Shown: positions 1 to 9,895, numbered from the stretch's first letter. The stretch is DNA of 64,000 nucleotides from RYN-230 sp963841695 (GCA_963841695.1 CAWJDQ010000006.1:682001-746000); one strand, 5' to 3'. Notes: a model not told the origin generated them from the letters alone. Numbers and translations are program-made.

Positions 1-91
1 GCAGGCCGAGCACGACGGTGCCCGGGCCCCGCTCGATCATCAGCTGGCCGGCCAGCCGCCTCCCGGCGTCAGCGCGATCGAGGAAGGGCAT
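1..91 (-). CDS. Phosphoribosyltransferase family protein, N-terminus only
   Basis: Only the first 30 codons are inside the window; the gene runs off the left edge. The visible start MPFLDRADAGRRLAGQL followed by a VVLGL strand matches the N-terminus of the phosphoribosyltransferase-domain proteins common in actinobacteria, where an F-x-D-R-x-x-A-G-R-x-L-A helix precedes a V-V-L-G-L-P-R-G-G-V strand. It starts 15 bases after the stop of the upstream oxidoreductase gene on the same strand, so it is probably co-transcribed with it. The catalytic PRPP loop is not visible, so substrate and function cannot be given. Confidence 0.55.
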   Translation of the reverse strand, partial: MPFLDRADAGRRLAGQLMIERGPGTVVLGL

Positions 92-106
92 CCCGTCCAC
101 CCCGGC

Positions 107-1016
107 TCATGTCCCGCTCAGCGACACGAGCAGCCGCCGGGTCCGCACCGCGTCCTCCCCGCGGCCGAACTCCCCGGCCACGAAGTCGGTCACCCCGGCA
201 TCAGCCAGGTCAGCGAGCTGCGCCTGCACCGCCGCCTCGTCTCCCACCAGGGCCACATCCGCCGGGCCGGCCGCTCCTTCCCGGTCCAGCATGGCCCGGT
301 ACGACGGCAGCTGGCCGTAGATGGCGAAGACCTTGGCCGCGGCGGCCCGGGCCCCGTCGGGGTCGCTGGTCACGCAGATGGGCAGGATGCACACCACCCG
401 CGGGCTGGGCAGGCCCGCGTCCTGCGCCGCCGCGGTGATCGTCGGCACGATGTGCGACCGCACCGTGGCCGGGCCGGTCATCCACAGCACGGTGCCGTCC
501 GCGTACTCGGCGGCCAGCCGCAGCATCCGCGGCCCGAGCGCGGCGAGCAGCAGCGGGACCGGCGTGGGACCGGGGGTGGACAGCGTGATGTCGGCGCTGA
601 GCTGCTCCCCGTGCACCCTGGCCGGCTCGCCGTGCAGCAGAGGGCGCAGGATCGAGAGGTACTCCCGGGTGTGCTGGGCCGGCGCCGAAGTCGTAGCCGA
701 ACATGTCCCGGATGACGATCTCGTGGGAGGTCCCGACGCCCAGGGTCAGCCGGCCGCCGGTGGCGGCGGCCACCGTCAGGGCCTGCTGGGCCAGCGCCGC
801 CGGATGCCTCGGGTAGGTGGGGACGACGGCCGTGCCCAGCTCGATCCCGGGGACCTGGCTGCCCGCCACCGCGAGCGCGGTCAGCGCGTCCAGGCCGAAG
901 ATGTTGTTCATCCACGCGGACGAGAAGCCGTCGTCCGCCGCGCGCCGCAACGCGTCGCGTACCTGGTCAAGTGCGTCCGGTCCGGACCGGTCCGGCAGTG
1001 ACACGCCAAAACGCAT
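107..1016 (-). CDS. LLM-class F420-dependent oxidoreductase (frameshifted)
   Basis: The protein starts MRFGVSLPD and continues through a luciferase-like monooxygenase fold typical of F420-dependent oxidoreductases (strands RFGVSLP, IELGTAVVPTYPRHP, LTLGVGTSHE). About 300 codons is the usual family length. A good ribosome site (GGAGAGA) precedes the ATG. The reading frame breaks near 685: the first frame reads up to FGYDFGA, and the second resumes with a tract reading QHTREYLSILRPLLHGE and runs to the stop. One missing base there restores the gene, so I treat it as one CDS. It lies 32 bp downstream of psuG on the same strand. The substrate is unknown. Confidence 0.8.
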
Positions 1017-1048
1017 GGGTTCTCTCCGCTCCGTTGCGACCCTGTAGG

Positions 1049-1950
1049 TCAGTCCTGCCCCGCGTAAGCCACGGCTACCTCCGCCGCCAGCCGCGCGTTG
1101 CCCGCGATCAGCTGCCGGTTGACCTCGATACTGCGCCCGCCGCTCAGCTCGTGCACCAGTTCCAGCACGGCCGGGGTCACCGCCTGGCCGCGGATTCCCT
1201 GCTCGCGGACGCGATCGACCGCGTCGGCCAGGATCGGCTCGATGTCCAGCGAAGGATCCGGTGGCCTGGTCAGCAGGACCCCGGACGGTCCGTTGAGGAG
1301 CCAATGCGCAGCGGTGAGGCGGGCGGCCTCCGCGGCGGCGGTCACCGTCGCGGACACTGGGGGGCCACCCTGGGCGCTGTAGAACATCGGGAGCGTGCGG
1401 GTGCGCCAGCCCAGCACGGGCACGCCGAGGGTTTCCAGCAGTTCGGCGGTGGCCGCCACGTCGAGGAGGGACTTGACCCCCGAGGACACCACCAGGGCCT
1501 GGGTGCGGGCGATCTGCGGCAGGTCGGCCGAGACGTCGGGGACGGTGGCGAAGCCGCGGTGCACCCCGCCGGTGCCGCCGGTGGCCATGAACCGGATCCC
1601 GGCCAGCCGGCAGACGGCCAGCGTGCCGCCGACCGTGGTCGCCCCGAGCGCGCCCTGGACCAGGCAGGCGGCCAGGTCACGGGCCCCCACCTTGCGGGCC
1701 TCGGGCCGGCGCTGGCGAACCGCTTCAGGTCGGACTCGGTGAGCCCGATCCGCAGCGCCCCGTCCACGATGCCGATCGTGGCGGGCACCGCGCCCGCCTC
1801 GCGGACCCGGGCCTCCGAGGTCAGGGCCACCTGGACGCCTTCGCCGCCGGGGAAGCCGTGCGAGACCAGGGTGGTCTCCAGCGCGACCAGGGGCAGGCCG
1901 TCGTCCAGCGCGTCCTGGACTTCCTCCGTCACCTGCGGCTCGATTCTCAT
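1049..1950 (-). CDS. psuG: Pseudouridine-5'-phosphate glycosidase PsuG (frameshifted)
   Basis: PsuG cleaves the C-C glycosidic bond of pseudouridine 5'-phosphate to give uracil and ribose 5-phosphate in the cytosol. The N-terminal ALETTLVSHGFP carries the conserved catalytic Glu, SSGVKSLLDVAATAELLE carries the Schiff-base Lys, and the C-terminal NRQLIAGNARLAAEVA carries the conserved Asn. The roughly 300-aa length fits the family. The frame breaks near 1700: KRFASAGP in the first frame must join EARKVGARDLAACLVQG in the second, and one missing G after CCCG explains it. The ATG overlaps the last four bases of the PfkB kinase gene upstream, so kinase and glycosidase are translationally coupled. 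Confidence 0.88.
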
Positions 1951-2774
1951 GGCATCGCTCCCATCGTGGCCACCGCGCGGGCCGCGGCGGCCAGGCCCAT
2001 GCTCACCCCGCCGACCAGGTACCCGGCGGCGAACGCGTCGCCCGCGCCGGTCGAGTCCACCGCGTCAACCGGATGCGCCGGGTGCTCGGTGCCGCCGGCC
2101 CGCACGCCCCGGGCGCCCAGCTTCACCACCAGGTCGGTTCCGGCCAGGTCCGTTCCGTCGAGCTCCCCGATCAGCTCCGCCTCGGCCTCGGTACCGAACA
2201 CGACCTCGGGCCGGAGCCGGCCGAGCAGCGCCCGGAAGCGGCCCACCCCGTACTCCGTCAGCACGGCCGTCGATGACAGGTCAACACTGAGCCGGGGCAC
2301 GCGGGCCGCCGCGGCCAGCGCGGCTCCGCTGACCGGCGCCTGGGTCAGGCTGTAGGCCGGGAGGTGGAGCAGGCCGCAGCCCGCCAGCCAGCCATCGTCG
2401 AGGGCGTCCGCGGTGAGCAGCGGGCCGACGCCGCGGTCGGTCAGCATGGACCGGCTGACGCCGTCGTGCGACAGCGAGACCACCACCCCGGTCGGGCCGT
2501 CCAGCACCGGGCCGTGCAGGTCGACGCCCCGGCGGCGCAGGTCACTGGCGACCAGCTGGGCGGCCAGGTCGGTGCCGCGGGCCGCGATCAGCCGGGACCG
2601 CCCGCCCAGGGCCGCGATCCACGCGGCCACGTTCGCGGCCTGGCCGCCCGCCCCGACCCAGGTCCGCGCGGAGGTGTCGGTCTCCTCCGCCACCGGCCCG
2701 GCCGGGCAGACCACGACGTCGAGGTGCGCGTCGCCCAGCACGCAGAAGAGTGTCACTCGGTGCCGGTGTCCCAT
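1947..2774 (-). CDS. PfkB-family sugar kinase, probable pseudouridine kinase
   Basis: A 275-aa ribokinase/PfkB-family kinase. The N-terminal VLGDAHLDVVV strand, the GAGGQAANVAAWIAALGG sugar-binding turn and the C-terminal DSTGAGDAFAAGYLVGG anion hole with catalytic Asp are all present. The stop overlaps the psuG start, so its likely job is phosphorylating pseudouridine for PsuG; this is inferred from context, because PfkB sequences alone do not fix the substrate. The ATG at 2774 is chosen because the recognisable domain begins right after it. The ribosome site is weak, and a GTG five codons further in (GTG ACA CTC TTC) is an alternative. Confidence 0.75.
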   Translation of the reverse strand: MGHRHRVTLFCVLGDAHLDVVVCPAGPVAEETDTSARTWVGAGGQAANVAAWIAALGGRSRLIAARGTDLAAQLVASDLRRRGVDLHGPVLDGPTGVVVSLSHDGVSRSMLTDRGVGPLLTADALDDGWLAGCGLLHLPAYSLTQAPVSGAALAAAARVPRLSVDLSSTAVLTEYGVGRFRALLGRLRPEVVFGTEAEAELIGELDGTDLAGTDLVVKLGARGVRAGGTEHPAHPVDAVDSTGAGDAFAAGYLVGGVSMGLAAAARAVATMGAMP

Positions 2775-2873
2775 TCTGTGGGTGAAGGGTGAGCAATCGA
2801 TCATCTCACCGGGCGGCGCGGCCAGTACGCTGAGCCCCGTTGACGTGCGGCACCGCAGAGCCGTGGTCGGCAC

Positions 2874-2945
2874 GAAATCGGCCTGGGTGAAATCGGCCCG
2901 GGTGAATTGGTCTGCATGAATCGGTCTGCGTGAATTAGTCCGGGC
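2874..2945. repeat. Five degenerate 14-15 bp tandem repeats in an intergenic region
   Basis: Five successive units resembling GAAATCGGCCTGGGT (two of 15 bp, then three of 14 bp, such as GAATTGGTCTGCAT) lie between the kinase gene (minus) and the YbjQ-domain gene (plus). The last unit ends 13 bases before the plus-strand start. Read on the minus strand, the 15-bp units encode pentapeptide-like stretches (TRADF, TQADF), but no start or ribosome site supports expression. Confidence 0.6.
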
Positions 2946-2958
2946 GAAGGAGAATGAG

Positions 2959-3809
2959 ATGCCCCTGTTCGGCAGCGGGTCAGGCGACAACACGTCGACG
3001 TGGGAGCCCCAGGCCGCGGACAGCCGCCTGGCGCACACCGCCGGAGCCGAGCCGGGCGGGGTGTTCACCTCCGACCTGTCGGTGTCGGAGTACGCGCTGC
3101 TGGGCGAGGCGGGCTTCGAGCCGCTGGGCTTCGTGGTCGGCTCATCGATCTACCACATCGGCGTCCAGATCGGCCGCTGGTCGCCAGAACACCGAGCTGG
3201 ACGTCCTCACCCAGGCCATGTACAGCGCCCGTGAGCTGGCCATGACGCGGATGCGCGCGGAGGCCGACCACCTCGGCGCCGACGGCATCGTCGGGGTCAT
3301 CGCTGCGGATGCAGATGTACGCCTGGGGCCAGGACGTGCTGGAGTTCGTGGCCACCGGCACCGCCGTGCGGGCCCTGGCCGGCCAGGGCGCGCACCGGGC
3401 CCCGGACGGCCGGGCCTTCACCTCCGACCTGTCCGCCCAGGACTTCTTCCGGCTGCTGGCCGCCGGGGCGGTGCCGGTGGCCTTCGTGCTGGGCACCTGC
3501 GTCTACCACATCGCGCACCAGTCGGCCATGCAGTCGCTGCGCCAGGCCGGGCGGAACCAGGAGATGCTCCAGTTCACCCAGGGCGTGTACGAGGCCCGCG
3601 AGCTGGCCCTGGTCCGGATGCAGGCCGAGGCGACCGACGCCCGCGCGTCCGGCATCGTCGGCGTCAACGTGGCGGTCTCCAACCACGTCTGGGGCGAGCA
3701 CGCGACGGAGTTCCTGGCCACCGGGACCGCGATCCGGCGGCTCGGCGAGGAGCACCGGCTGCCCGCCACCACCCCCAAGCCCACGTTCACGCTCGGCCTG
3801 GACAGCTGA
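2959..3809 (+). CDS. Tandem YbjQ/UPF0145-domain protein (two frameshifts)
   Basis: Two YbjQ-like (UPF0145, heavy-metal-binding-type) domains occur in tandem. Each contains the pattern FTSDLS, then a GxxPxxFVxGxxxYHI strand, then YxARELAMxRMxAEA and a GIVGV strand; the first spans about residues 35-135 and the second about 155-280. Single YbjQ proteins are about 100 aa, so this is a duplication within one gene. Function is not established; YbjQ domains are proposed to form pentameric metal-binding rings. AAGGAG lies just upstream of the ATG. The frame breaks twice, near 3184 (an extra C in TCGCCAG) and near 3300, and continuous homology across both joins shows one gene. Confidence 0.75.
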
Positions 3810-3821
3810 GCGCCTGGACCC

Positions 3822-4439
3822 ATGCGATCGGTCTGCGTGTTCTGCGGCTCCAACCCCGGGCGGCGGCCCGAGTACCTGGCGGCCACGGCGGACCTGGGGC
3901 GGACCCTGGCCGCCCGCGGCCTGCGGGTCGTCTACGGCGGCGCGCACGTCGGGACCATGGGCGCGCTGGCGGACGCGGCCCTGGCCGCGGGCGGCGAGGT
4001 CGTCGGGGTGATCCCCGGCCTGCTCGTCAACGCCGAGGTCGCCCACCCGGGCCTGACCGAGCTGCGGATCGTGGGCAGCATGCACGAGCGCAAGGCGGCG
4101 ATGGCGGAGCTGGCCGACGGGTTCATCGCGCTGCCCGGCGGGCTCGGCACCCTGGAGGAGTTTGCGGAGATCGTGACCTGGGCCCAGCTGGGGCTGCACG
4201 CCAAGCCGACCGGGCTGCTGAACGTGCTGGGCTACTACGACGGGCTGCTGGGGTTCCTGGACCACGCCACGGCCGAGCGGTTCGTCCGCCCGGATCACCG
4301 GGAGCTGATCCTGGCCCGGCCCTTCGCGGAAGAGCTGCTGGCGGCCATGGACGGCTGGACCGCGCCGCAGCGGGCCCCGGCCAAATGGATCGGCGCCGAC
4401 GGCTCGGACATCGTCCCTGGCCGCCGCCAGGCCAGATAG
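3822..4439 (+). CDS. LOG-family protein (TIGR00730 type nucleotide phosphoribohydrolase)
   Basis: A complete 205-aa Rossmann-fold LOG protein. The N-terminal VCVFCGSNPG, the YGGAHVGTMGALADAAL nucleotide-binding region and the diagnostic PGGLGTLEE at about residues 105-113 are all present. Family members hydrolyse cytokinin riboside 5'-monophosphate or related purine nucleotide monophosphates to base plus ribose 5-phosphate; in bacteria the physiological substrate is often unclear. It begins 12 bp after the YbjQ-domain gene and is followed 13 bp later by the acyl-CoA synthetase gene, so the three may share a transcript. Confidence 0.88.
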   Translation: MRSVCVFCGSNPGRRPEYLAATADLGRTLAARGLRVVYGGAHVGTMGALADAALAAGGEVVGVIPGLLVNAEVAHPGLTELRIVGSMHERKAAMAELADGFIALPGGLGTLEEFAEIVTWAQLGLHAKPTGLLNVLGYYDGLLGFLDHATAERFVRPDHRELILARPFAEELLAAMDGWTAPQRAPAKWIGADGSDIVPGRRQAR

Positions 4440-4452
4440 ACGGGAGGCTCCC

Positions 4453-6261
4453 GTGCGTGAGTACACCACGCCCGCGCTGGCGGGGATCCCCGCGTCCGCC
4501 GCCCTCACGGACGTGGTTTTCCGCCGGGCGCACAGCGCAGCCGGGCGCGGTCATGCTGCGCAGGCGGACTCCGCAGGGCGGCTGGCAGGATGTGACCGCC
4601 GGGCAGTTCTGCGCGGAGGTGGCCGCGCTGGCCAGGGGGATCATCGCGGCGGGCATCGAGCCCGGCGACCGGGTTGGGCTGCTGTCACGCACCCGCTATG
4701 AGTGGACGCTGATCGATTACGCCATCTGGGCGGCGGGCGGGGTTACGGTGCCGGTGTACGAGACGTCATCGGCCGAGCAGGTCGAGTGGATCCTCGGCGA
4801 CTCCGCGGCGCGCGCCGTCTTCGCCGAGACCAGCACGCACGCGCGGATCGTCAGCGACGTCCGGGGCCGCCTGCCCGGCCTGGAGCAACTGTGGATGATC
4901 GGCGGCCTGGACACGCTAGCCGCCAGCGGCGCGCACATCAGCGATGACCAGCTGGACCAGCGCCGGGCCGGGAAGCCCGCGGACCTGGCGACCATCGTGT
5001 ACACGTCAGGCACGACCGGCCGGCCGAAGGGCTGCGAACTCACGCACGGCAACCTGCTCGGGGACGTGCGCAGTGCGGTGGGCGCACTGCCGGAGATCTT
5101 CACGGTATCCGGGGCCTCGACGCTGCTCTTCCTCCCGCTCGCGCATGCGTTTGCGCGGATCATCCAGGTCGGTGTCCTCGAGGCCGGCGTGATCCTGGGG
5201 CACTGGCCGGAGATCACGACGCTGGCCGATGGCCTGTCGGAGTTCCGCCCCACGTTCCTCCTGGCGGTGCCCAGGGTGTTCGAGAAGGCCTATGACAGCG
5301 CCGTGCAGCAGGCCTCGGGGAGCAAGGCCGGGGCCCGGGTCTTCGCCGCCGCCGCGCAGACGGCGATCGCGTGGAGCAGGGCCCGTGGCGACGCGGCCGA
5401 CGGCCGTGCTGGTCCAGTCCTCCGGCTCCGGCATGCGCTGTTCGACCAGGTCGTGTACGGCCGGGTGCGGGCGGCGGTCGGCGGCAAGGTGCAGTACGCG
5501 GTCTCGGGCGGTGCGCCGCTGGGCGAGCGGCTCGGGCATTTCTACCGGGGCGCGGGCATCACGGTGCTGGAGGGTTATGGCCTGACCGAGTCCACGGCGG
5601 CCGCGACGGTGAACAGGCCGGGCCGCAACAAGGTAGGGACGGTTGGCCTGCCGCTGCCTGGCGTCAGTATCCGGATCGCCGGCGACGGGGAGATCCAGGT
5701 CAAGGGCCCGAACGTCTTCCCGTGCTACTGGCGCAACGATGCCGCGACCGGCGAGGCGCTGGACTCTGCTGGCTGGCTGCGACGGGCGACACCGGCGCGC
5801 TCGACGATGAGGGCTTTCTGCGGGTGACCGGCCGGAAGAAGGAACTGATCGTCACCGCCGGGGGCACGAACGTGGCGCCTGCGGTGCTGGAGGACCGGCT
5901 ACGCGCGTACCCGCTGATCAGCGACTGCATGGTGGTCGGCGAAGGCCGCCCCTACATCGCCTGCCTGGTGACGCTGGATCCCGGGCCGCTGGAATTCTGG
6001 GAGCGGCAGCACGGGCGCCCCGCCGGCGCTGCCGCCAGCGACCTCGCTGATGATCCCGAACTGATCGCGGAGATCCAGCGGGCCGTGGACGAGGCGAACA
6101 AGGCGGTGTCCCGCGCGGAGTCGATCCGCAGGTTCCGGATCCTCGGCACCGGCTTCACCGAGGCCGCCGGCCAGCTGACGCCCACGGGCAAGGTCCGCCG
6201 GAACGTGGTCGCCGAGGATTTCGCGGCGGATATCGAGGCGCTCTACCGCCCGGCCGGGTGA
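4453..6261 (+). CDS. Long-chain fatty-acid-CoA ligase (AMP-dependent synthetase, two frameshifts)
   Basis: This ATP-dependent enzyme activates fatty acids to acyl-AMP and then acyl-CoA. Visible motifs are the phosphate loop YTSGTTGRPKG (near nt 5000), GYGLTES, the hinge tract GRKKELIVTAGGTNVAP and the C-terminal PTGKVRRN with the adenylation Lys. It is about 600 aa, as expected for the FadD15-like group. A GTG start with GGGAGG upstream is chosen. The frame breaks near 4535 (FRRA to QPGAVMLRR) and near 5785 (SAGWLR to TGDTGALDDEGFL); single-base changes repair both. Its 3' end overlaps the end of the convergent acyltransferase gene. Confidence 0.88.
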
Positions 6262-7634
6262 CCTGACGATGCGGGCGGGCGCGGCCCTGCCCGCAGGGGT
6301 GCGGCGCCGGGCCTCCTCGGGCGCGGGCCGTGCCCGGGCGAGGGGGGACCGGAGAGGAGCGTCAGCATCAGGCCGCCGGCGTAGGCGCCAAGGACCAGCA
6401 CCGGCAGCCTGCCGCCGGGGGCGAAGCCGCCGATGGCGAGCTTGGTGAGGCCGAACGCGGTGGCGGCCAGCCCGGCGGCCAGGACGGCCGGGGACCAGGA
6501 CCAGCCGGGCCCGAGCCCGGTGGGCAGTGCGCGCAGCAGGGGCCGGTGCAGCCACAGCAGGCCGGCGATGAGCGGAACCAGGATCACGGCCAGCAGGGCC
6601 TCCCAGGCGGGCCGCAGCTCCCACCATTCGGCCGATCCGATCGGCCGGCTGGGGCAGCACCCCCGACGGGTAGAAGGCGACCGCCGCGATGATCACCGGA
6701 ACCATGTGCCACAGGTAGACGAGCATGACCGCGGGGGTGAGCCGGACGACCGGGCGCCACCAGCGCGGGCGGTCGAGCAGCCGCGACGACCGGCGGGTGC
6801 TGCCGCCAGGAGCAGCCCGACCTCGGCGGCGGCGTACGCCAGCAGCGCGATCGATGGCGGGGTGGTGTTGCCGACGCGCTCGCCCGCCCCGATCATGTCG
6901 ACCGGGAAGGGGCCCCAGGCCACGAGGCCCGCGAGCGCGGCCGCGCCCGCGGCGGCCAGCGCGTAGGGGCGCCACCGGGGACGGGTCAGGGTGCCGTCCT
7001 GCCAGGCGAACCCCCACACGTACATCGAGCCCCAGACCAGCAGGTAGTTCGCGTAGCCGATGACCGGCAGGTGATCGCCGACCACGCCGACGTCCACCGC
7101 GGCGGCGCCGAGCGCCATGACGGCGGGGACCGCCAGGCCCCACCGCTGATACGCGGCCAGCATCACCGGCGTCAGCGCGATCAGCACCAGGTACACGGGG
7201 AGGAACCACAGCTGGAGCGCGACGAGCCAGCCGGCCCCGGTCAGCTCGGCCGGGCCCACCCCAGCCAACTGGGCCGCCGCGGCGGCCACGACGACCACCG
7301 TCACGTACACGGTCGTCGGCCACAGCAGCCCCATCACCCGTTCCCGGACCCATCCGGTCCAGGCCTCGCCCTGCTCGTGATGCCTGGTCCAGGAGATGGC
7401 GTGGACGTAGCCGCCGACCAGGAAGAAGACCGGCATGACCTGGAAGACCAGGGTGACCCAGCCGCCCCAGCTCACGTAGCGGATCGCGTCGAGCCCGGAC
7501 AGCTGCCCGTCCCGGTAGGTGATGCTGGTCAGCAGCCAGTGGCCTGCGACCACCGCCGCGATCGCGAGTACCCGCAGCAGGTCCGCGTAGCGGTTCCGGC
7601 CATCCGCCGGTCCATGAGCCGACGTCGGCGTCAT
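6243..7634 (-). CDS. Acyltransferase-3 family membrane protein (two frameshifts)
   Basis: A multi-spanning membrane acyltransferase of the OafA/YrhL type. The N-terminus has the family hallmark RYADLLRVLAIAAVVAGHW, with the catalytic-type His after the first membrane segment, followed by many hydrophobic segments, including VYLWHMVPVIIAAVAF near the end. Such enzymes transfer acyl groups to extracytoplasmic sugars or lipids; the acceptor cannot be predicted. The frame breaks near 6800 and near 6640, where membrane segments continue in another frame. The ATG at 7634 opens the domain. The 3' end overlaps the convergent acyl-CoA synthetase by about 19 bp. Confidence 0.78.
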
Positions 7635-7746
7635 GCCCTGAGTATGCCGCGCGGGCCGCCGCCACGGCAGGGACGCAGTTCCCGCACCGCGCAGACCAAC
7701 GGCCTGGGCCAGGCGGCCGAGGATTGCGCGGACCCGGGACGGTCCA

Positions 7747-9555
7747 TCAGGCCAGGTAGATGGTGGGCGCGGTGGTGTAGGTCCGCCCGGCCGGCGTGGT
7801 CCAGGTGAAGTAGCCGGGGACCGGCTGGGTGAGGCTCCAGCCGGGCGCCTGCTTGCAGTGGTGGTCGCGGCGGCAAGCCGGCCCGATGTTGCACAGGCAG
7901 GTGAGCCCGCCCTGGTCGTAGGGGACGGTGTGGTCGAGGTCGCACTGGCCCGCCGGACGGCGGCAGCCCGGGCGGGTGCACCTCTGGTTCCGGACCCGGG
8001 CCAGATGGCGCAGCTTCCGGGACGGCCGGTAGCCGGGACTGGCGCACGCGTGGTCGCACGGCCCGGTAAGGGACTGCAGGCTGATCCCGGACAGCCAGGC
8101 ACCGGGCGGATGGGCGCTGGGGGGCTCCCTGCCCTGAGCCGGCGGGTCGCCGTCTGCGGGCGGGTGACTGTCCCCGGGCGGGTGACTGCCTCCGGGCGGG
8201 TGACTGCCTCCGGGCGGGTCGCTGCCTCCGGGCGGGTGACCGTCCCCGCCGCCCGGGGCTCGGGGCGGCGGTCCCGCGCTGCTGGGAGCGCAGCCATGCG
8301 CGACCGCATGCCCGGCCTGGTCGGTGAGGGTCAGGCACCACTGCGTCCGGGGGTGGCGCGCGAGCATGGCGGCCAGGGTCCGCGAGTCCTGCGCGTCCAC
8401 CGGACCGAAGCCCGGTACCTGCCCCGGAGTCTGCGACCAGCCCAGCCAGGTGGCCAGCGGAAGGGTCAGGTTCACCGACCCGGACAGCGCCGGGGATCCG
8501 CCACCGTCCCGCTCCGGGCCACCGGCGCGTTCCCCGGCACTGCGCGGCGCCTCCTGGGCGGGGCTACCCGTGCCAGCAGCGGGCGGGATGACCGGCTGGC
8601 CGTTGAGCAGGATCATGAACGCCTTGGCGCGCAACTGGCCGAGGGTGCCGTCGGTGCCGTGCTCCCTGAGCCATTGTGCCGCGGCGGTCAGGTGCTTGTC
8701 GGCGGCGAGCGCGAACCCGGGGGGCAGATCACGGCGGGCCAGGGTGCAGGTCCCGGCGGGCTCCCGCCACAGCTCGACCCGGGCCTGCTTCTGGGCGGCC
8801 TCCTTGCGTCGCTGGGCCGCCTCCGGATCGACCCAGATCACGACCTGCTGTACCGCGGCGCGAAGCTGCCCGGTGGTCTGTTCCGGAGCCGACCGGATCA
8901 CCAGGGCGGACACGATTCCCGCCGCCTTGTCATCCAGGGCACTGGTACCGGACGCGATCACCGCGGCCCGGGGCTGGTCGATCCGCCCGGCCGCCAGCGC
9001 CTCCAGGGTGCCCGGCAGCCGCACGACGCCCAGCGCCTGATCGTGCAGCACCGCCGCGGAGTGCGTGGTCAGCGTCAGCGCGGCGGCGATCTCGGCGTCA
9101 ACGTGCTCCCCCGCCGCCGGGCCGCCCCGGGGCGCGTCCCGGCGCCGGGCCGCAAGGCCGGCCACCACACTCAGCTCCAGCGCCGCCGCCCGCGAAGCCA
9201 GCCGCCGGGCCGCCCGCAACATCCCGATCAGCTCATCGTCGGTCAGCCGGTCCAGGCCACGCTGCCAGGTCTCCTCGGTCAGCGCGGCCAGCGCCGCACC
9301 GGGCGGCATGACATCCGCGGTACCGCCCGAGGCAAACCCGCTCCCTAAGGCAGCAGCGCCCGGTGCGGAAGTGCGACCCGGCGGGGCACCGCTCCCGGGT
9401 GGGGCACTACTACCAGGGGCACCACTACCAGGGGCACCCCTCCCCGGCGGGGCAGATCCGGCTGACCCGGATTCCGCCGGCGGTGAGCCGGGCCCGTCCC
9501 GGGACTCACGATCAGGCGCGGATCCGGGATCGGACGGAGAAGGGTCCTCACTCAC
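7747..9555 (-). CDS. DUF222 and HNH endonuclease domain protein
   Basis: A 603-aa actinobacterial DUF222/13E12-type protein. The central region (about residues 70-330) is the helical DUF222 domain. A Pro/Gly/His-rich linker follows, and the C-terminus is an HNH nuclease module (RCTRPGCRRPAGQCDLDHT, with a later RRDHHC). Similar proteins are multicopy in actinobacteria and REP13E12-like; their role is unknown. The GTG at 9555 is chosen because GGAGGTG lies a few bases upstream; an in-frame ATG at 9609 lacks such a site. The reading frame is intact. The linker is built of 18-bp repeats annotated separately. Confidence 0.82.
   Translation of the reverse strand: MSEDPSPSDPGSAPDRESRDGPGSPPAESGSAGSAPPGRGAPGSGAPGSSAPPGSGAPPGRTSAPGAAALGSGFASGGTADVMPPGAALAALTEETWQRGLDRLTDDELIGMLRAARRLASRAAALELSVVAGLAARRRDAPRGGPAAGEHVDAEIAAALTLTTHSAAVLHDQALGVVRLPGTLEALAAGRIDQPRAAVIASGTSALDDKAAGIVSALVIRSAPEQTTGQLRAAVQQVVIWVDPEAAQRRKEAAQKQARVELWREPAGTCTLARRDLPPGFALAADKHLTAAAQWLREHGTDGTLGQLRAKAFMILLNGQPVIPPAAGTGSPAQEAPRSAGERAGGPERDGGGSPALSGSVNLTLPLATWLGWSQTPGQVPGFGPVDAQDSRTLAAMLARHPRTQWCLTLTDQAGHAVAHGCAPSSAGPPPRAPGGGDGHPPGGSDPPGGSHPPGGSHPPGDSHPPADGDPPAQGREPPSAHPPGAWLSGISLQSLTGPCDHACASPGYRPSRKLRHLARVRNQRCTRPGCRRPAGQCDLDHTVPYDQGGLTCLCNIGPACRRDHHCKQAPGWSLTQPVPGYFTWTTPAGRTYTTAPTIYLA
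8143..8250. repeat. Six 18-bp tandem repeats encoding the DUF222/HNH linker
   Basis: Six consecutive 18-bp units (consensus CGGGTGACTGCCTCCGGG) encode a PPGGSH-type hexapeptide repeat on the minus strand, between the DUF222 and HNH domains. Copies 3 and 4 are identical. The unit length is a multiple of three, so copy-number change would keep the frame. Confidence 0.85.
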
Positions 9556-9895
9556 TGAGCCACCTCCCACCCAGGTTGCTTTACTGATATCGATACTACT
9601 GCCGGCCACCGACAGAACCCGGCCGCATATCTTCGAAGAAGAAATCGATCATTGGCCATTTTTATGGCGATCTTGAAATTCAATCCCGGCTGAGGATCGC
9701 GGCGCGCGGCCCGCTGAGCCAGCGCAGGGCCCGGGGCCAGCGAGGCGCACCGGAGCCGCGGCGACGTCCCCCGGCCAGCCGGCGGCTAGGCATCGACCCG
9801 GCGCGCCGGGCATAACCAGGGGCCGGAGTTGGCTAGTAGGGCTAGGACGCAGGACGCCCGCGCCCGGGAATGACGACCGGGCCGGATGGGTTTAC
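9556..9895. other. Intergenic region without a recognisable gene
   Basis: About 340 bp between the DUF222/HNH gene (minus) and the thioredoxin operator (plus). The part from about 9580 to 9690 is distinctly AT-richer and contains the perfect 10-bp palindrome TCTTCGAAGA at 9630-9639. The part from 9690 to 9840 is GC-rich with no convincing coding pattern on either strand. It should hold the divergent promoters; I could not assign -35/-10 pairs with confidence. Confidence 0.5.

Noticed and set aside
2954..5827. An apparent 957-aa open frame covering three genes on the plus strand
   Set aside because: It is an out-of-frame shadow through the YbjQ and LOG genes that happens to enter the true frame of the acyl-CoA ligase after a frameshift. 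The individual genes have proper starts and family motifs.
6330..9348. Long open frames on the plus strand opposite the acyltransferase and DUF222/HNH genes
   Set aside because: They are antisense shadows typical of very high GC DNA. They are Arg/Gly/Pro-rich and lack any recognisable domain.
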